Assembly: GCF_029105185.1 (NCBI RefSeq)
Contig: NZ_JAFMZK010000004.1
Coordinates: 335,594-399,593, forward strand
DNA length: 64,000 bases
Reading direction: 5' to 3'
From: Aliiroseovarius sp. Z3
GTDB lineage: Bacteria > Pseudomonadota > Alphaproteobacteria > Rhodobacterales > Rhodobacteraceae
Within the stretch, counting starts at the first letter, position 1, and each line of letters opens with the position of its first letter. Both the position numbers and the translations under genes were made by a program. Under the pieces are notes generated by a model, which searched no databases, was not told where the DNA came from, and was given only the letters and a program-made list of their open reading frames with translations. Positions 27,903 through 37,822 of this stretch are shown piece after piece.

Positions 27903-28852
27903 TGCGAAAATCCCGCCCGTCGCGACAATACCATTCTGTCGCCGCCCCACGCGCAACCCGCACCATGGGTGGTGGGCAAGCGCGCACGTCTGCCAATCGT
28001 GATCCGGCCCCATCGCGTCTGGCTTATAAAGTCCATCGCTTGTGGCTGACCCCGACCTTCCGGGCGTTGCTGCGTGTCGGGCTTCCGATCGGGGCCGTTC
28101 TTCTGACGGTCGGCTGGTATTTCTCGATCCCCGAAAACCGGGCGGCGATCGCTGAAAAATTCACCCAGATACAACGGTCGGTGCAGGAACGTCCCGAATT
28201 CATGGTCAAGCTGATGGCGGTTGAAGGCGCGACACCTGTTGTCAGCGACGCCGTGCGGCAAATGCTGCCGGTCGACTTCCCGATTTCCAGCTTTGATCTG
28301 GATCTGGAGGCCATGCGCCAGGAAATCACCACGCTGGACGTGGTTGAAAAGGCCGACCTGCGGGTGCGGCCGGGCGGGGTGCTTGAGGTTGCCATCACCG
28401 AACGCCAACCGGTGATCATCTGGCGCCATGAAGGTATTCTGGACTTGCTGGATCGCACCGGTCACCGGGTGGCAAGCCTGATGGCGCGCAATGGCCGGTC
28501 AGACCTGCCGCTGATTGCCGGGGCCGGGGCGGATGATGCCGTGAAAGAGGCGCTGGACCTGATCGAAACCGCACGCCCCTTTGGCCCCAAAATGCGTGGC
28601 CTCGTGCGTGTGGGTGAGCGTCGCTGGGATGTGGTGCTGGCCACCAAGCAGCGCATCCTTTTGCCCGAAACTGATCCCGTGGCGGCGCTGGAGCAGGTGA
28701 TCGCGTTGGATCAGGCGCAAGAGGTGATGGCGCGCGATCTGACCGTAGTTGACATGAGAAACCCCCTGAGACCGACGCTTCGACTGGGTGAACCCGCCGT
28801 CGAAGAGTTGCGTCGCATTCGTGCGATAGAGTTTGGAGTAGACGACCAATGA
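27890..28852 (+). CDS. ftsQ: Cell division protein FtsQ
   Basis: A 320-residue bitopic divisome protein. A long basic cytoplasmic tail (about 1-58) is followed by one membrane helix (about 60-80). A POTRA domain (FMVKLMAVEGATPVVSDAV, about 104-122) and an FtsQ domain with ITERQPVIIWRHEG (about 180) come next. It links early and late divisome components through FtsB/FtsL. The ATG at 27890 overlaps ddl by 13 bases and follows GGAGG; a second in-frame ATG at 27902 is an alternative. The ftsA start overlaps its stop. Confidence 0.9.
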   Translation: MRSLMRKSRPSRQYHSVAAPRATRTMGGGQARTSANRDPAPSRLAYKVHRLWLTPTFRALLRVGLPIGAVLLTVGWYFSIPENRAAIAEKFTQIQRSVQERPEFMVKLMAVEGATPVVSDAVRQMLPVDFPISSFDLDLEAMRQEITTLDVVEKADLRVRPGGVLEVAITERQPVIIWRHEGILDLLDRTGHRVASLMARNGRSDLPLIAGAGADDAVKEALDLIETARPFGPKMRGLVRVGERRWDVVLATKQRILLPETDPVAALEQVIALDQAQEVMARDLTVVDMRNPLRPTLRLGEPAVEELRRIRAIEFGVDDQ

Positions 28853-30183
28853 CCGATATTTACAGCCAGCAACGCGCCATGCGTTCCATGCGCGAAGCCG
28901 CCATGCAGCGGGGCGTGATTGCCATTCTGGATATCGGCAGCTCGAAAATTGCCTGCCTGATCCTGCGCTTTGACGGGCCGGATCAGTTTCGCGAAAGCGA
29001 TGGGGTGGGCAGTCTGGCCGGGCAAAGCGCGTTTCGCGTGATCGGTGCGGCGACCACGCGGTCGCGGGGCGTGCGCTTCGGCGAGATCGACGCGATGCAG
29101 GAAACTGAACGCGCCATTCGCACCGCCATTCAAGCGGCGCAGAAAATGGCGAATATCCGTGTCGACCACGTGATCGCCTGTTTCTCGGGCGCCAATCCGC
29201 GCAGCTATGGTCTGGATGGGGTGGTCGAACTGAACAACGCGGCCGTGACGGAAGATGACGTGGCACGGGTGCTGGCCGCTTGTGATATGCCCGACATCGG
29301 GGAAGGGCGCGAGGTGTTGCATGCCCAGCCGGTCAATTTCGCGCTCGACCACCGGTCGGGTCTGAACGACCCGCGCGGGCAGATCGGCAATCGGCTGGCC
29401 GTGGATATGCATGTTCTGACCGTTGACAGCGCGGTCATTCAGAACCTGCTTTACTGCATCAAGCGCTGCGATCTTGAGCTGGCCGGGCTTGCCAGTTCGG
29501 CCTACGTGTCCGGTATTTCGGCTTTGGTGGAGGATGAACAAGAGCTGGGCGCGGCCTGTATTGATTTAGGTGGTGGATCAACTGGCCTGTCCATCTTCAT
29601 GAAAAAGCACATGATTTATTCCGACAGCGTGCGGCTGGGCGGGGATCATGTGACCTCGGACATCTCGAAGGGGTTGCAGGTGCCGCTGTCCACAGCCGAG
29701 CGGATCAAGACCTTCTATGGAGGTGTCGTGGCCACGGGCATGGATGATCGCGAGATGATCGAGATCGGCGGCGACACCGGCGATTGGGAACATGACCGGC
29801 GCACGGTCAGCCGTGCCGAACTGATCGGCATCATGCGCCCGCGGGTCGAGGAAATTCTTGAAGAAGTCCGGGCCTGTCTGGACGCCTCGGGATTTGAGCA
29901 TCTGCGCAGCCAGCAAATCGTGCTGACGGGGGGCGGCAGCCAGATCCCCGGGCTGGACGGGCTTGCCCCGAAAATTCTGGGCCAACAGGTGCGGATTGGC
30001 CGGCCTTTGCGGGTGCAAGGTTTGCCGCAAGCCGCGACGGGGGCGGGGTTCGCCTCGGCCGTCGGTCTGTGCCTGTTCGCCGCGCATCCGCAGGATGAAT
30101 GGTGGGATTTCGACATTCCGGCCGAAAGCTATCCCGCCCGCAGCCTTCGGCGCGCGTTCAGATGGTTCAAAGACAATTGGTGA
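28849..30183 (+). CDS. ftsA: Cell division protein FtsA
   Basis: A 444-residue actin-like ATPase that tethers FtsZ to the membrane. The first phosphate motif is AILDIGSSKIACLI (about 24-37), the second is AACIDLGGGSTGLSIF (about 237-252) and the adenosine motif is IVLTGGGSQIPGL (about 358-370). The C-terminus RRAFRWFKDNW is an amphipathic membrane-binding helix as expected. The start overlaps the ftsQ stop (ATGA). A 235-base gap then separates it from ftsZ. Confidence 0.95.
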   Translation: MTDIYSQQRAMRSMREAAMQRGVIAILDIGSSKIACLILRFDGPDQFRESDGVGSLAGQSAFRVIGAATTRSRGVRFGEIDAMQETERAIRTAIQAAQKMANIRVDHVIACFSGANPRSYGLDGVVELNNAAVTEDDVARVLAACDMPDIGEGREVLHAQPVNFALDHRSGLNDPRGQIGNRLAVDMHVLTVDSAVIQNLLYCIKRCDLELAGLASSAYVSGISALVEDEQELGAACIDLGGGSTGLSIFMKKHMIYSDSVRLGGDHVTSDISKGLQVPLSTAERIKTFYGGVVATGMDDREMIEIGGDTGDWEHDRRTVSRAELIGIMRPRVEEILEEVRACLDASGFEHLRSQQIVLTGGGSQIPGLDGLAPKILGQQVRIGRPLRVQGLPQAATGAGFASAVGLCLFAAHPQDEWWDFDIPAESYPARSLRRAFRWFKDNW

Positions 30184-30418
30184 ATCGGCCCACCGGACAC
30201 CAACATGCGGTGTCCTCGGCGAAATCCTGCTGAAAACCTTCAGAATCCCTCAATATTTTGCGGCTTTCCGCGCCTTTAGGGCGTGACGGAAGGCTGTATT
30301 TTGGGGTAAGATGGTTGAAACGAGGCAGTAACCGGCGATTCAGTCGGAGTTAATGAGACAGTATTTGCCGCCATCGGGGGACATCGATGCGGCGCGGACA
30401 TAGACAGGCGGACATATC
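30184..30418 (+). promoter_or_regulatory. ftsA-ftsZ spacer with nested hairpin
   Basis: A 235-base non-coding gap. A strong nested stem spans 30263-30294: GCTTTCCG (30263-30270) pairs with CGGAAGGC (30287-30294, one G-T pair), and CGCC pairs with GGCG inside it. TGTATTTTGG follows, so it may partly terminate ftsA transcripts or stabilise the ftsZ leader. A separate ftsZ promoter between this hairpin and 30418 would be normal for alphaproteobacteria, but I cannot assign hexamers. Confidence 0.5.
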
Positions 30419-32068
30419 ATGACTTTGAACCTTACCATGCCCGGTCAGGAAGAGTTGAAACCTCGTATCACGGTATTTGGCGTGGGCGGTGCCGGTGGCA
30501 ACGCGGTCAACAACATGATCGAGAAGGAACTCGAGGGCGTAGAATTCGTTGTGGCCAACACCGACGCGCAGGCATTGCAGCAATCGCGATCGAAAGACCG
30601 CATCCAGATGGGTGTGAAAGTGACCGAAGGGCTGGGCGCAGGCGCCCGTGCATCGGTTGGCGCAGCCGCAGCAGAAGAGTCGATCGAACAGATCGTCGAT
30701 CACCTGGCCGGCGCGCATATGTGCTTCATCACCGCTGGTATGGGGGGCGGCACCGGAACGGGGGCGGCCCCGATCATCGCACAAGCCGCGCGCGAGCTGG
30801 GTGTGTTGACCGTTGGTGTTGTGACCAAGCCTTTCCAGTTCGAAGGCGCAAAACGCATGCGTCAGGCGGAAGATGGTGTTGAAGCTCTGCAAAAGATGGT
30901 CGACACGCTGATCATCATTCCGAACCAGAACCTGTTCCGTCTGGCCAATGAAAAAACGACCTTCACCGAAGCCTTCTCGATGGCCGATGACGTGCTTTAT
31001 CAAGGTGTTAAGGGCGTCACCGACCTGATGGTCCGCCCCGGCCTCATCAACCTCGACTTCGCAGATGTCCGCGCCGTGATGGACGAGATGGGCAAAGCCA
31101 TGATGGGCACCGGCGAATCCGATGGCGAAGATCGCGCCGTTCAGGCCGCCGAGAAGGCCATCGCCAACCCGCTTCTGGATGAAATCAGCCTGCGGGGCGC
31201 GAAGGGCGTGTTGATCAACATCACCGGCGGCTATGATCTGACCCTGTTCGAACTGGACGAAGCGGCCAACCGCATTCGCGAAGAGGTCGATCAGGATGCC
31301 AACATCATTGTTGGGTCGACACTGGACACCGACATGGAAGGTGCGATGCGCGTTTCGGTCGTTGCCACCGGCATCGACGCGATGGATGTAAACACCGAAG
31401 TGCCGGTGCCGCGTCGCAGCTTGGCAACCCCGTTGCAGGCACCGCTTGATGTCGAGCAGAAAATGGAAGCCGAGGCGCCCGATGCGGTTGCTGCGGCGGC
31501 TGCGATTGAAAACGCGCCTGCACCGGCGGCCGAAGCCCCTGCCGCCGAGGCAGCCAGCAGCGAGCCGACTTTGTTTGGTGATCTGGAGCGCGAAGAAGAA
31601 GCGCCCAGGGCGCCGACCGAAAACGTGTTCCATGCCGAACAGGCCGGTGGCGATATCCCACCGCCAGCGTATCAGCCGCGCCAACCCGAAGCGGCATCGA
31701 CCGAGTTCGACTCGCAGCCTGATGTGGCGACATTCGTGGCTCCGCGGGCACCCGCACCGGGCACCCCGTCGCCCGAGGCTCTGGCCCGTTTGCAAGCCGC
31801 TGTCCACAATCAGCCCCGTGCGCAACAGCCTGCGCCGCATCGCGATGAACCAATGCGTTCGGATGCCTCGGAGCATGATAAACCGCGCTTTGGAATCAAT
31901 TCGCTGATCAACCGGATGACAGGATCGGGTGCGGCTGGTGCAGAAGAGCAAGCGCGCAACCAACCGCCGGTGCAATCCGAACGGCCAGCCCAACCGCAGG
32001 CCCCGGCCGCCGATCCCGAACAGGACAAGGTTGAAATTCCGGCCTTCCTGCGGCGTCAGGCGAACTAG
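30419..32068 (+). CDS. ftsZ: Cell division GTPase FtsZ
   Basis: A 549-residue tubulin-like GTPase forming the division ring. The globular domain (about 1-325) has [14 protein letters not shown], the tubulin signature [10 protein letters not shown] (109-118) and the T7 loop [11 protein letters not shown]. It is followed by a very long Ala/Pro/Glu-rich linker (about 335-535) and the C-terminal peptide IPAFLRRQ that binds FtsA. The long linker explains why it exceeds E. coli FtsZ by over 150 residues and is normal for alphaproteobacteria. A terminator follows 121 bases downstream. Confidence 0.97.
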   Translation: MTLNLTMPGQEELKPRITVFGVGGAGGNAVNNMIEKELEGVEFVVANTDAQALQQSRSKDRIQMGVKVTEGLGAGARASVGAAAAEESIEQIVDHLAGAHMCFITAGMGGGTGTGAAPIIAQAARELGVLTVGVVTKPFQFEGAKRMRQAEDGVEALQKMVDTLIIIPNQNLFRLANEKTTFTEAFSMADDVLYQGVKGVTDLMVRPGLINLDFADVRAVMDEMGKAMMGTGESDGEDRAVQAAEKAIANPLLDEISLRGAKGVLINITGGYDLTLFELDEAANRIREEVDQDANIIVGSTLDTDMEGAMRVSVVATGIDAMDVNTEVPVPRRSLATPLQAPLDVEQKMEAEAPDAVAAAAAIENAPAPAAEAPAAEAASSEPTLFGDLEREEEAPRAPTENVFHAEQAGGDIPPPAYQPRQPEAASTEFDSQPDVATFVAPRAPAPGTPSPEALARLQAAVHNQPRAQQPAPHRDEPMRSDASEHDKPRFGINSLINRMTGSGAAGAEEQARNQPPVQSERPAQPQAPAADPEQDKVEIPAFLRRQAN

Positions 32069-32189
32069 GTTTGTGGCAATCAGGATCGCGCGGTGGCAAC
32101 CCCGCAGGATCCTGATGTTCCGCTTCGGCCACAGCGCAGCTGTTTCCGAAATGACATGCTGTCGCATTGTTCACTAAACATTCGTAGAG

Positions 32190-32213
32190 GACCCGCCGAA
32201 AGGCGGGTCTTTT
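32190..32213 (+). terminator. Rho-independent terminator after ftsZ
   Basis: GACCCGCC (32190-32197) pairs perfectly with GGCGGGTC (32202-32209) across a GAAA tetraloop, followed by TTTT and an AT-rich run. Confidence 0.88.
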
Positions 32214-32603
32214 GCATTATAAAACAATGGCTTGAGGGGAGGCGGAATGGGTTTCGGCAACCTCTTGCCGGGGCGAGTCGCCATGTTACAGACCGTTACA
32301 GAGGTTTGAATTGTTATTGCGCAGGACAGGATTTACCTCTGTGTCACCAAGCCCTACATGCTTGGAGCGCGTCGGACCTGCCGCTGCTTGAAACGGTTTC
32401 AAACGCCTTTTGTGCACGGAGACTGGCAGTGGTGATCGGAATCCATCCGATCACGACACAGACCTAAGACGTTCAGGACCTGTGACACTCCACACAGCGC
32501 CCTATCGTCTGCGGCTTCTGACGCGGCGAAGAATGCGGTTCCATCCGGGCCTTGAGGATCAAGGACAGTGCGAACCATGCTGAGGCAAATAAAGAGGCAA
32601 CAC
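32214..32603 (+). promoter_or_regulatory. lpxC upstream region with a palindrome
   Basis: About 390 non-coding bases separate the ftsZ terminator from lpxC. A perfect odd palindrome, TTGAAAC-G-GTTTCAA, lies at 32388-32402 and resembles LacI-family operator half-sites; no such regulator is in the window. The segment should hold the lpxC promoter. No convincing small ORF with a ribosome-binding site is seen. Confidence 0.5.
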
Positions 32604-33536
32604 GTGCAAACCACAGTTGCAAGCAGTGTGACATTTACCGGCACCGGGCTTCATTCCGGGCGTCCTGCGCGTATGTGCGTCCGTCCTGCTTCGGCAGAAC
32701 ACGGCATCTGGTTCAAACGTGTGGACGTTCTGGACCGTGATAATCTTGTTCCCGCCCATTGGGCTTCGGGGGTTCCCACACCTTTGTGCACCCTGATCCG
32801 CAATGACGCGGGGGTCGAGGTCAAGACCATCGAACATATCATGGCGGCACTGGCAGGCTGTGGCGTTCATAACGCCTTGGTTGAATTGGACGGTCCGGAA
32901 GTGCCGATCATGGACGGCAGTGCCGCCCGGTTCGTCGATGGTTTGGTGAAAACCGGGGTGCGCGAATTGTCCGCCCCCGTGCGGGTGATCGAGGTTCTGA
33001 AACCTGTCGAATATCGCGATGATGATGGTGGACACGCCGTCTGGGCGCGTTTGGAGCCGTCGGACGGGTTCGAGATTGATTTCCATATCTCGTTCCCCGA
33101 CCGTGTGATTGGGACGCAAAACAAACGTCTGGATCTGTCAAACGGCAATTTCGTGCGTGAACTCAGCGATTGCCGCACCTTCTGCCGTCGCGCCGATGTG
33201 GAGGCGATGCACGAGGCCGGGCTTGCGCTGGGGGGCACCTATGACAACGCAGTGGTTGTTGACGGTGACGAGGTACTTTCGCCCGGTGGATTGCGCCGTT
33301 TTGACGAAGCCGTGCGCCACAAGATGCTGGATGCGGTTGGCGACCTTGCGCTGGCCGGAGCGCCGCTGAAAGCGCGCTATGTCGGGCACCGGGCGGGTCA
33401 TGCGATGACCAACAAACTTCTGCGCACGCTGTTTGATACGCCCGATGCGTGGCGCATGGTCGAATGTGACACCGCAACCGCCCGCCGTTTGCCGGGGGTG
33501 GGGGTGCGCCGCTCTGATCTTCCGATGACGGCATGA
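32604..33536 (+). CDS. lpxC: UDP-3-O-acyl-N-acetylglucosamine deacetylase
   Basis: A 310-residue zinc deacetylase, the committed step of lipid A synthesis. I place the start at GTG 32604 (AGAGGCAACAC upstream), since family members begin with a QTT...FTGTGLHSG sequence; an in-frame GTG at 32568 and ATG at 32577 would add up to 12 residues. Zinc ligands are His78 (EHIMAA), His239 and Asp243 (VRHKMLDAVGD). His266 (GHRAGH) is the likely acid. It is the last gene of the division cluster and has its own upstream region and terminator. Confidence 0.95.
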   Translation: MQTTVASSVTFTGTGLHSGRPARMCVRPASAEHGIWFKRVDVLDRDNLVPAHWASGVPTPLCTLIRNDAGVEVKTIEHIMAALAGCGVHNALVELDGPEVPIMDGSAARFVDGLVKTGVRELSAPVRVIEVLKPVEYRDDDGGHAVWARLEPSDGFEIDFHISFPDRVIGTQNKRLDLSNGNFVRELSDCRTFCRRADVEAMHEAGLALGGTYDNAVVVDGDEVLSPGGLRRFDEAVRHKMLDAVGDLALAGAPLKARYVGHRAGHAMTNKLLRTLFDTPDAWRMVECDTATARRLPGVGVRRSDLPMTA

Positions 33537-33565
33537 TCGCAACCGGAACCTATTGATTCCAATAC

Positions 33566-33601
33566 GGAAGCCACGCTTGCTTGGCGTGGTTTCTTCCTTT
33601 T
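33566..33601 (+). terminator. Rho-independent terminator after lpxC
   Basis: GGAAGCCACGC pairs with GCGTGGTTTCTTCC across TTGCTTG (core CCACGC 33571-33576 with GCGTGG 33584-33589), followed by TTT. Confidence 0.82.
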
Positions 33602-33756
33602 CCGGCATGTGTGGGTGGAATGTGCCTGCACCAAGTGTCTTTGAGGTGCGAAAATTGCGGCGCAAACCATTTTGCCTTGAAAATTTCTGTGCTAGGACAG
33701 GCGAGAGCAATTCGGACCTTTCGGTTGGATAACAATTTTTTGGGGTGGCACCGGTC

Positions 33757-34674
33757 ATGATCCGCGTGAAATTTGGCAAAGCTATCAGCGTCGCGCTGGT
33801 GTCGGGAATTGTTCTGTCCTCGTGCGGTGGTGGCTCTGGCAGTTTGGGGTTTGGCAGTCTGGGCGGCAGCTCGGGCAGCGGTGGCGGTGGGCTGTTTGGC
33901 GCCTTTTCCAAACCTGTTGAGAAAAAGCCGATCGACCAGTGGACGGCGGAAGAGATCTATAAGCGTGGTGAATACGATCTTGACCGCGGTGACCCGTCGG
34001 AAGCTGCAAAATGGTTTGGCGAAGTAGAGCGTCTGTATCCGTATTCGGAATGGGCCAAGCGTGCCTTGATCATGCAGGCCTTCGCGCATCACAAAGATCG
34101 CGACTATGAACAGGCGCGGGCCAGCGCCCAGCGTTACATCGACTTCTACCCGGCCTCGGAAGATGCCGCTTACGCGCAATATCTTCTGGCGCTCAGCTAT
34201 TATGACCAGATTGACGAAATTGGGCGCGACCAAGGCCTGACCTATCAGGCGTTGCAAGCCTTGCGGACGGTGATCGAACGCTATCCCGACACCGAATATG
34301 CGAAATCGGCGATCTTGAAGTTTGACCTGGCGTTTGACCATCTTGCCGCGAAAGAGATGGAGATCGGGCGGTATTACCTGAAGCGCAAGCATTACTCTGC
34401 GGCGATCAACCGGTTCCGCGTCGTGGTCGAGCAGTTCCAGACAACGACCCATGTGGCGGAAGCTCTGCACCGGCTTGTGGAAAGCTACCTGTCGCTGGGA
34501 TTGGCGGACGAGGCGCAGACCGCCGGGGCCATTCTGGGACATAACTTCCAATCGACCGAGTGGTATCAGAGCAGTTATCGTTTGCTGACCAAGTCCGGGC
34601 TGAAGCCCGAGGCGAAGGGCAACAATTGGCTCAGCGCGGTCTATCGCCAGTTGGTCAAGGGCGAATGGCTCTGA
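33757..34674 (+). CDS. bamD: Outer membrane assembly lipoprotein BamD
   Basis: A 305-residue lipoprotein of the BAM complex that folds and inserts outer-membrane proteins. The ATG at 33757 gives a typical lipoprotein signal ending in LSSC (lipidated Cys23); a GTG at 33745 is an alternative start. A Gly/Ser-rich linker (24-50) follows. Five TPR-like helical hairpins then run from about 62, including WTAEEIYKRGEYDLDRGD and YPYSEWAKRALIMQAF, closely matching BamD/YfiO. recN follows after 39 bases. Confidence 0.92.
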   Translation: MIRVKFGKAISVALVSGIVLSSCGGGSGSLGFGSLGGSSGSGGGGLFGAFSKPVEKKPIDQWTAEEIYKRGEYDLDRGDPSEAAKWFGEVERLYPYSEWAKRALIMQAFAHHKDRDYEQARASAQRYIDFYPASEDAAYAQYLLALSYYDQIDEIGRDQGLTYQALQALRTVIERYPDTEYAKSAILKFDLAFDHLAAKEMEIGRYYLKRKHYSAAINRFRVVVEQFQTTTHVAEALHRLVESYLSLGLADEAQTAGAILGHNFQSTEWYQSSYRLLTKSGLKPEAKGNNWLSAVYRQLVKGEWL

Positions 34675-34713
34675 CCTTTGGCCGGGGCAGGGCAGTGAGC
34701 GACCGAGGGCATC

Positions 34714-36366
34714 ATGCTGCGTGGTCTTGATATCCGCGACCTTCTGATCATTGACCGGCTGGAGCTTGAGTTTCAGCCGGGCCTTAATGTGCTCACCGGG
34801 GAAACTGGAGCAGGCAAATCCATATTGCTGGACAGTCTTGGTTTCGTGCTGGGGTGGCGCGGGCGCGCGGATCTGGTGCGCGCCGGGGCCGAACAGGGCG
34901 AGGTGACGGCGGTATTCGATTTATCCGCTGGGCATCCAGCCCGCGCAGTGTTGGACGAGGCTGGCATCCCTGCCGAAGACGAACTGGTGTTGCGGCGTGT
35001 GAACCGCGCCGACGGGCGCAAAACGGCGTGGGTGAATGATCGCCGCGCATCCGGCGAGGTGTTGCGCGCGCTGTCTGACACGCTGGTCGAACTGCACGGG
35101 CAGCAGGATGATCGTGGTCTTCTGAACCCGCGTGTCCACCGGCAATTGCTGGATGAATTTGGTGGCTTAGGCCCACAGCTCGACGCCACCCGCTCGGCTT
35201 GGCGCGACCTGTCGGGTGCCGCAAAGGCACTGGATCAGGCGCGCAGCGATCTGGCAGCCGCACAGGCCGAGGAAGAGTTCTTGCGCCACGCGGTCGCCGA
35301 ACTGGATGCGCTGGCCCCGGAGCCGGGTGAAGACGCTGAACTGGACAGCCGTCGCCGCCTGATGCAAGCCGCCGAACGCATTGGCGAGGACATCACCAAA
35401 GCGCATCAGGCTTTGACATCGGGCGAGGGGGCCGAGGCGCGGATGGGCGACGCGTTGCGCTGGCTGGAAGGCGTGGCCGATCAGGCGGGTGAGGCGCTGG
35501 ACCCGCCGATTTCCGCCCTTGGGCGGGCATTGGCAGAACTAGGCGACGCGGTGCAAGGGGTCGAAGCCGCGCTGGACACCCTGACGTTTAACCCGCACGA
35601 ATTGGAAACTGTCGAAGAGCGACTGTTCGCGATCCGGGCGATGGCCCGCAAGCATCAGGTGTCGCCGGATGATCTGGGCGCATTTGCCGTGGATCTGCGT
35701 GCGCGGCTTGACGCGTTGGATGCGGGCGCCGATGCGATTGCCGGTCTGGAGCAGGACTTGGCCACAGCGCAGACACGTTACGACAGCGCCGCGGCGTCGC
35801 TAACGCAGGCGCGGGTCAAGGGCGCCAAGGCGCTGGATAGGGCGATGTCCGGCGAACTGGCCCCGTTGAAAATGGAACGTGCGGTGTTCACCACGCAAGT
35901 CACCTTGATGGATGCCGGGCCAGAGGGACGCGATCAGGTGACATTCACCGTCGCGACCAACCCCGGCGCACCATCCGGGCCACTGAACAAGATCGCCTCG
36001 GGTGGCGAACTCAGCCGGTTTTTGTTGGCGTTGAAAGTGTGCCTGACACGTGAAGCTGACGGGCTGACCATGATCTTTGATGAGATTGACCGTGGCGTGG
36101 GCGGGGCAACCGCCGACGCTGTCGGACGTCGTTTGGCGTCTCTGTCACAGGGTGGGCAGGTTCTGGTCGTCACGCACAGCCCACAGGTGGCGGCGCTTGG
36201 CGATCATCACTGGCAGGTGCGGAAATCCGTGTCACAGGGCATGACGTTAACCACGGTTAACCCGCTGGACGATCTTGCCCGTGTTGACGAAGTGGCGCGT
36301 ATGATCTCGGGCGATACGATCACCGATGCCGGGCGGGCTGCGGCGCGCGAGCTTCTGGGCGGTTAA
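34714..36366 (+). CDS. recN: DNA repair ATPase RecN
   Basis: A 550-residue SMC-like ATPase for double-strand-break repair. Walker A is GETGAGKS (29-36). The Q-loop/arm region follows with ELHGQQDDRGLLNP, a shortened coiled-coil arm spans about 155-360, and the C-terminal half has the ABC signature KIASGGELSRFLLALK and Walker B TMIFDEIDRGVGG. No LexA-type operator is visible in the short 39-base gap after bamD, so it may be co-transcribed with bamD. It is convergent with the FAD oxidase gene, 6 bases away. Confidence 0.95.
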   Translation: MLRGLDIRDLLIIDRLELEFQPGLNVLTGETGAGKSILLDSLGFVLGWRGRADLVRAGAEQGEVTAVFDLSAGHPARAVLDEAGIPAEDELVLRRVNRADGRKTAWVNDRRASGEVLRALSDTLVELHGQQDDRGLLNPRVHRQLLDEFGGLGPQLDATRSAWRDLSGAAKALDQARSDLAAAQAEEEFLRHAVAELDALAPEPGEDAELDSRRRLMQAAERIGEDITKAHQALTSGEGAEARMGDALRWLEGVADQAGEALDPPISALGRALAELGDAVQGVEAALDTLTFNPHELETVEERLFAIRAMARKHQVSPDDLGAFAVDLRARLDALDAGADAIAGLEQDLATAQTRYDSAAASLTQARVKGAKALDRAMSGELAPLKMERAVFTTQVTLMDAGPEGRDQVTFTVATNPGAPSGPLNKIASGGELSRFLLALKVCLTREADGLTMIFDEIDRGVGGATADAVGRRLASLSQGGQVLVVTHSPQVAALGDHHWQVRKSVSQGMTLTTVNPLDDLARVDEVARMISGDTITDAGRAAARELLGG

Positions 36367-36372
36367 GTCGCC

Positions 36373-37746
36373 CTATCCCTGCGGCACCAACTTGCCGGGG
36401 TTCAGAATGCCTTTGGGGTCCAGCGCTTTCTTAAGATCGCCCATCACGTGCCAGGCCAGACCGTGTTCGGCGTCCATCAGCCCCAGCTTACCCATACCGA
36501 CACCATGCTCACCCGTGATCGTGCCCCCCATCGCAAGGGCGCGGGTGCTCATCCGCGCGGCCAGGTCTTTGGCGATGGCTTTCTCGGCCTCGTTGCCATC
36601 TTCGATCAACAGGGCGGCGTGAAAATTCCCGTCTCCCACGTGACCCAGGATCGGTCCCATCAGGCCGGACGCGGCGATATCGGCCTGTGTTTCGGTGATG
36701 GCTTCGGCCAGTTTTGAAATGGGCACACAGATATCCGTGACCACAGCCCGCGCGCCGGGGCGCAGCGCCAGAACCGCATAGAACGCATGGTGACGGATCT
36801 TCCACAGCGCATTTCGGTCTTCGGTTCGGGTGGCATGTTCATATCCCTTGGCACCGAAATCCGCGGCAATCTCGCCAAAAGATTCACTGGCTTCCATAAC
36901 GACGGTGGGGCTTCCATGAAATTCGACCAGCAGATGCGGGCATTCCGGCATATCTGTCCCGGCATAACCATTGAAGGCACGCGCGGTGTCGGCATCCACG
37001 AACTCGATCCGCGCCATGGGAATACCCATCTGGATCACCTGCTGCACCGCGCCAACAGCGGAGGCCATGTCGGGAAAGGCGCAGATGCCCGCACTGATCT
37101 GTTCGGGCGTTCCGTGCAGGCGTAGGGTCAGTTCCGTGATAATGCCCAACGTCCCTTCGGACCCCAGAAACAGCGCGGTCAGGTCATAGCCCGATGCGGA
37201 TTTTGCGGCGCGCGACCCGGTCTTGATGACGCGTCCATCCGCAAGCACCACACTCAGACCCAGAACATTGTCGCGCATCGAGCCATAACGCACGGTGGTT
37301 GTCCCCGACGCCCGCGTTGCTGCCATCCCGCCGATCGAGGCATTGGCGCCGGGATCGACCGGAAAGAACACGCCCAGGGTCCGCAGCTCGTGGTTCAACT
37401 CTTCTCGGGTTACGCCGGGCTGCACCACCGCGATCATGTCGCCGGGATCAGCCGAGAGCACGCGGTTCATCCGCGACATGTCGATACACAGCCCCCCCAT
37501 CGGTGCGCTGGTATGACCTTCCAGCGACGTGCCCGCGCCATAGGGAATCACCGGCACATCCGCCGCATGGCACAGGCGCAGGATGGAGCTGACTTCTTGC
37601 GTTGTCTCGGGCCATGCCACCGCTTCTGGCGGCGCCGGGGCGAAATGGCTTTCGGAACCGCCATGATGCGACAGATCGGACTTGGAGCGGCTGAGCCGAT
37701 CGCCTAGCATGGACGAAAGCTCGGTAAACACGGTGTCGATGGTCAT
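36373..37746 (-). CDS. FAD-linked oxidase, D-lactate/glycolate dehydrogenase (GlcD/Dld) type
   Basis: A 457-residue VAO-family flavoprotein. The ATG at 37746 is chosen because GGGGAGGATGGG precedes it; the upstream extension overlaps the divergent channel gene. FAD-binding PCMH domain: VPVIPYGAGTSLEGHT (about 63-78) and DPGANASIGGMAATRASGT (about 131-149). The C-terminal FAD-oxidase domain has PILGHVGDGNFHAAL and TGEHGVGMGKLGLM, with histidines typical of D-2-hydroxyacid dehydrogenases such as D-lactate dehydrogenase (cytochrome). It probably passes electrons to the respiratory chain. Substrate is not certain. Confidence 0.88.
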   Translation of the reverse strand: MTIDTVFTELSSMLGDRLSRSKSDLSHHGGSESHFAPAPPEAVAWPETTQEVSSILRLCHAADVPVIPYGAGTSLEGHTSAPMGGLCIDMSRMNRVLSADPGDMIAVVQPGVTREELNHELRTLGVFFPVDPGANASIGGMAATRASGTTTVRYGSMRDNVLGLSVVLADGRVIKTGSRAAKSASGYDLTALFLGSEGTLGIITELTLRLHGTPEQISAGICAFPDMASAVGAVQQVIQMGIPMARIEFVDADTARAFNGYAGTDMPECPHLLVEFHGSPTVVMEASESFGEIAADFGAKGYEHATRTEDRNALWKIRHHAFYAVLALRPGARAVVTDICVPISKLAEAITETQADIAASGLMGPILGHVGDGNFHAALLIEDGNEAEKAIAKDLAARMSTRALAMGGTITGEHGVGMGKLGLMDAEHGLAWHVMGDLKKALDPKGILNPGKLVPQG

Positions 37747-37822
37747 CCCATCCTCCCCAGCTAAGCCGGAACAACTTATGGTAAATGCGTGATCTTGGGA
37801 AGGGCCGCGCGGGCGGGTGACG

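Noticed and set aside
30350..32167. 605-codon minus-strand frame opposite ftsZ
   Set aside because: Antisense shadow of ftsZ including its low-complexity linker.
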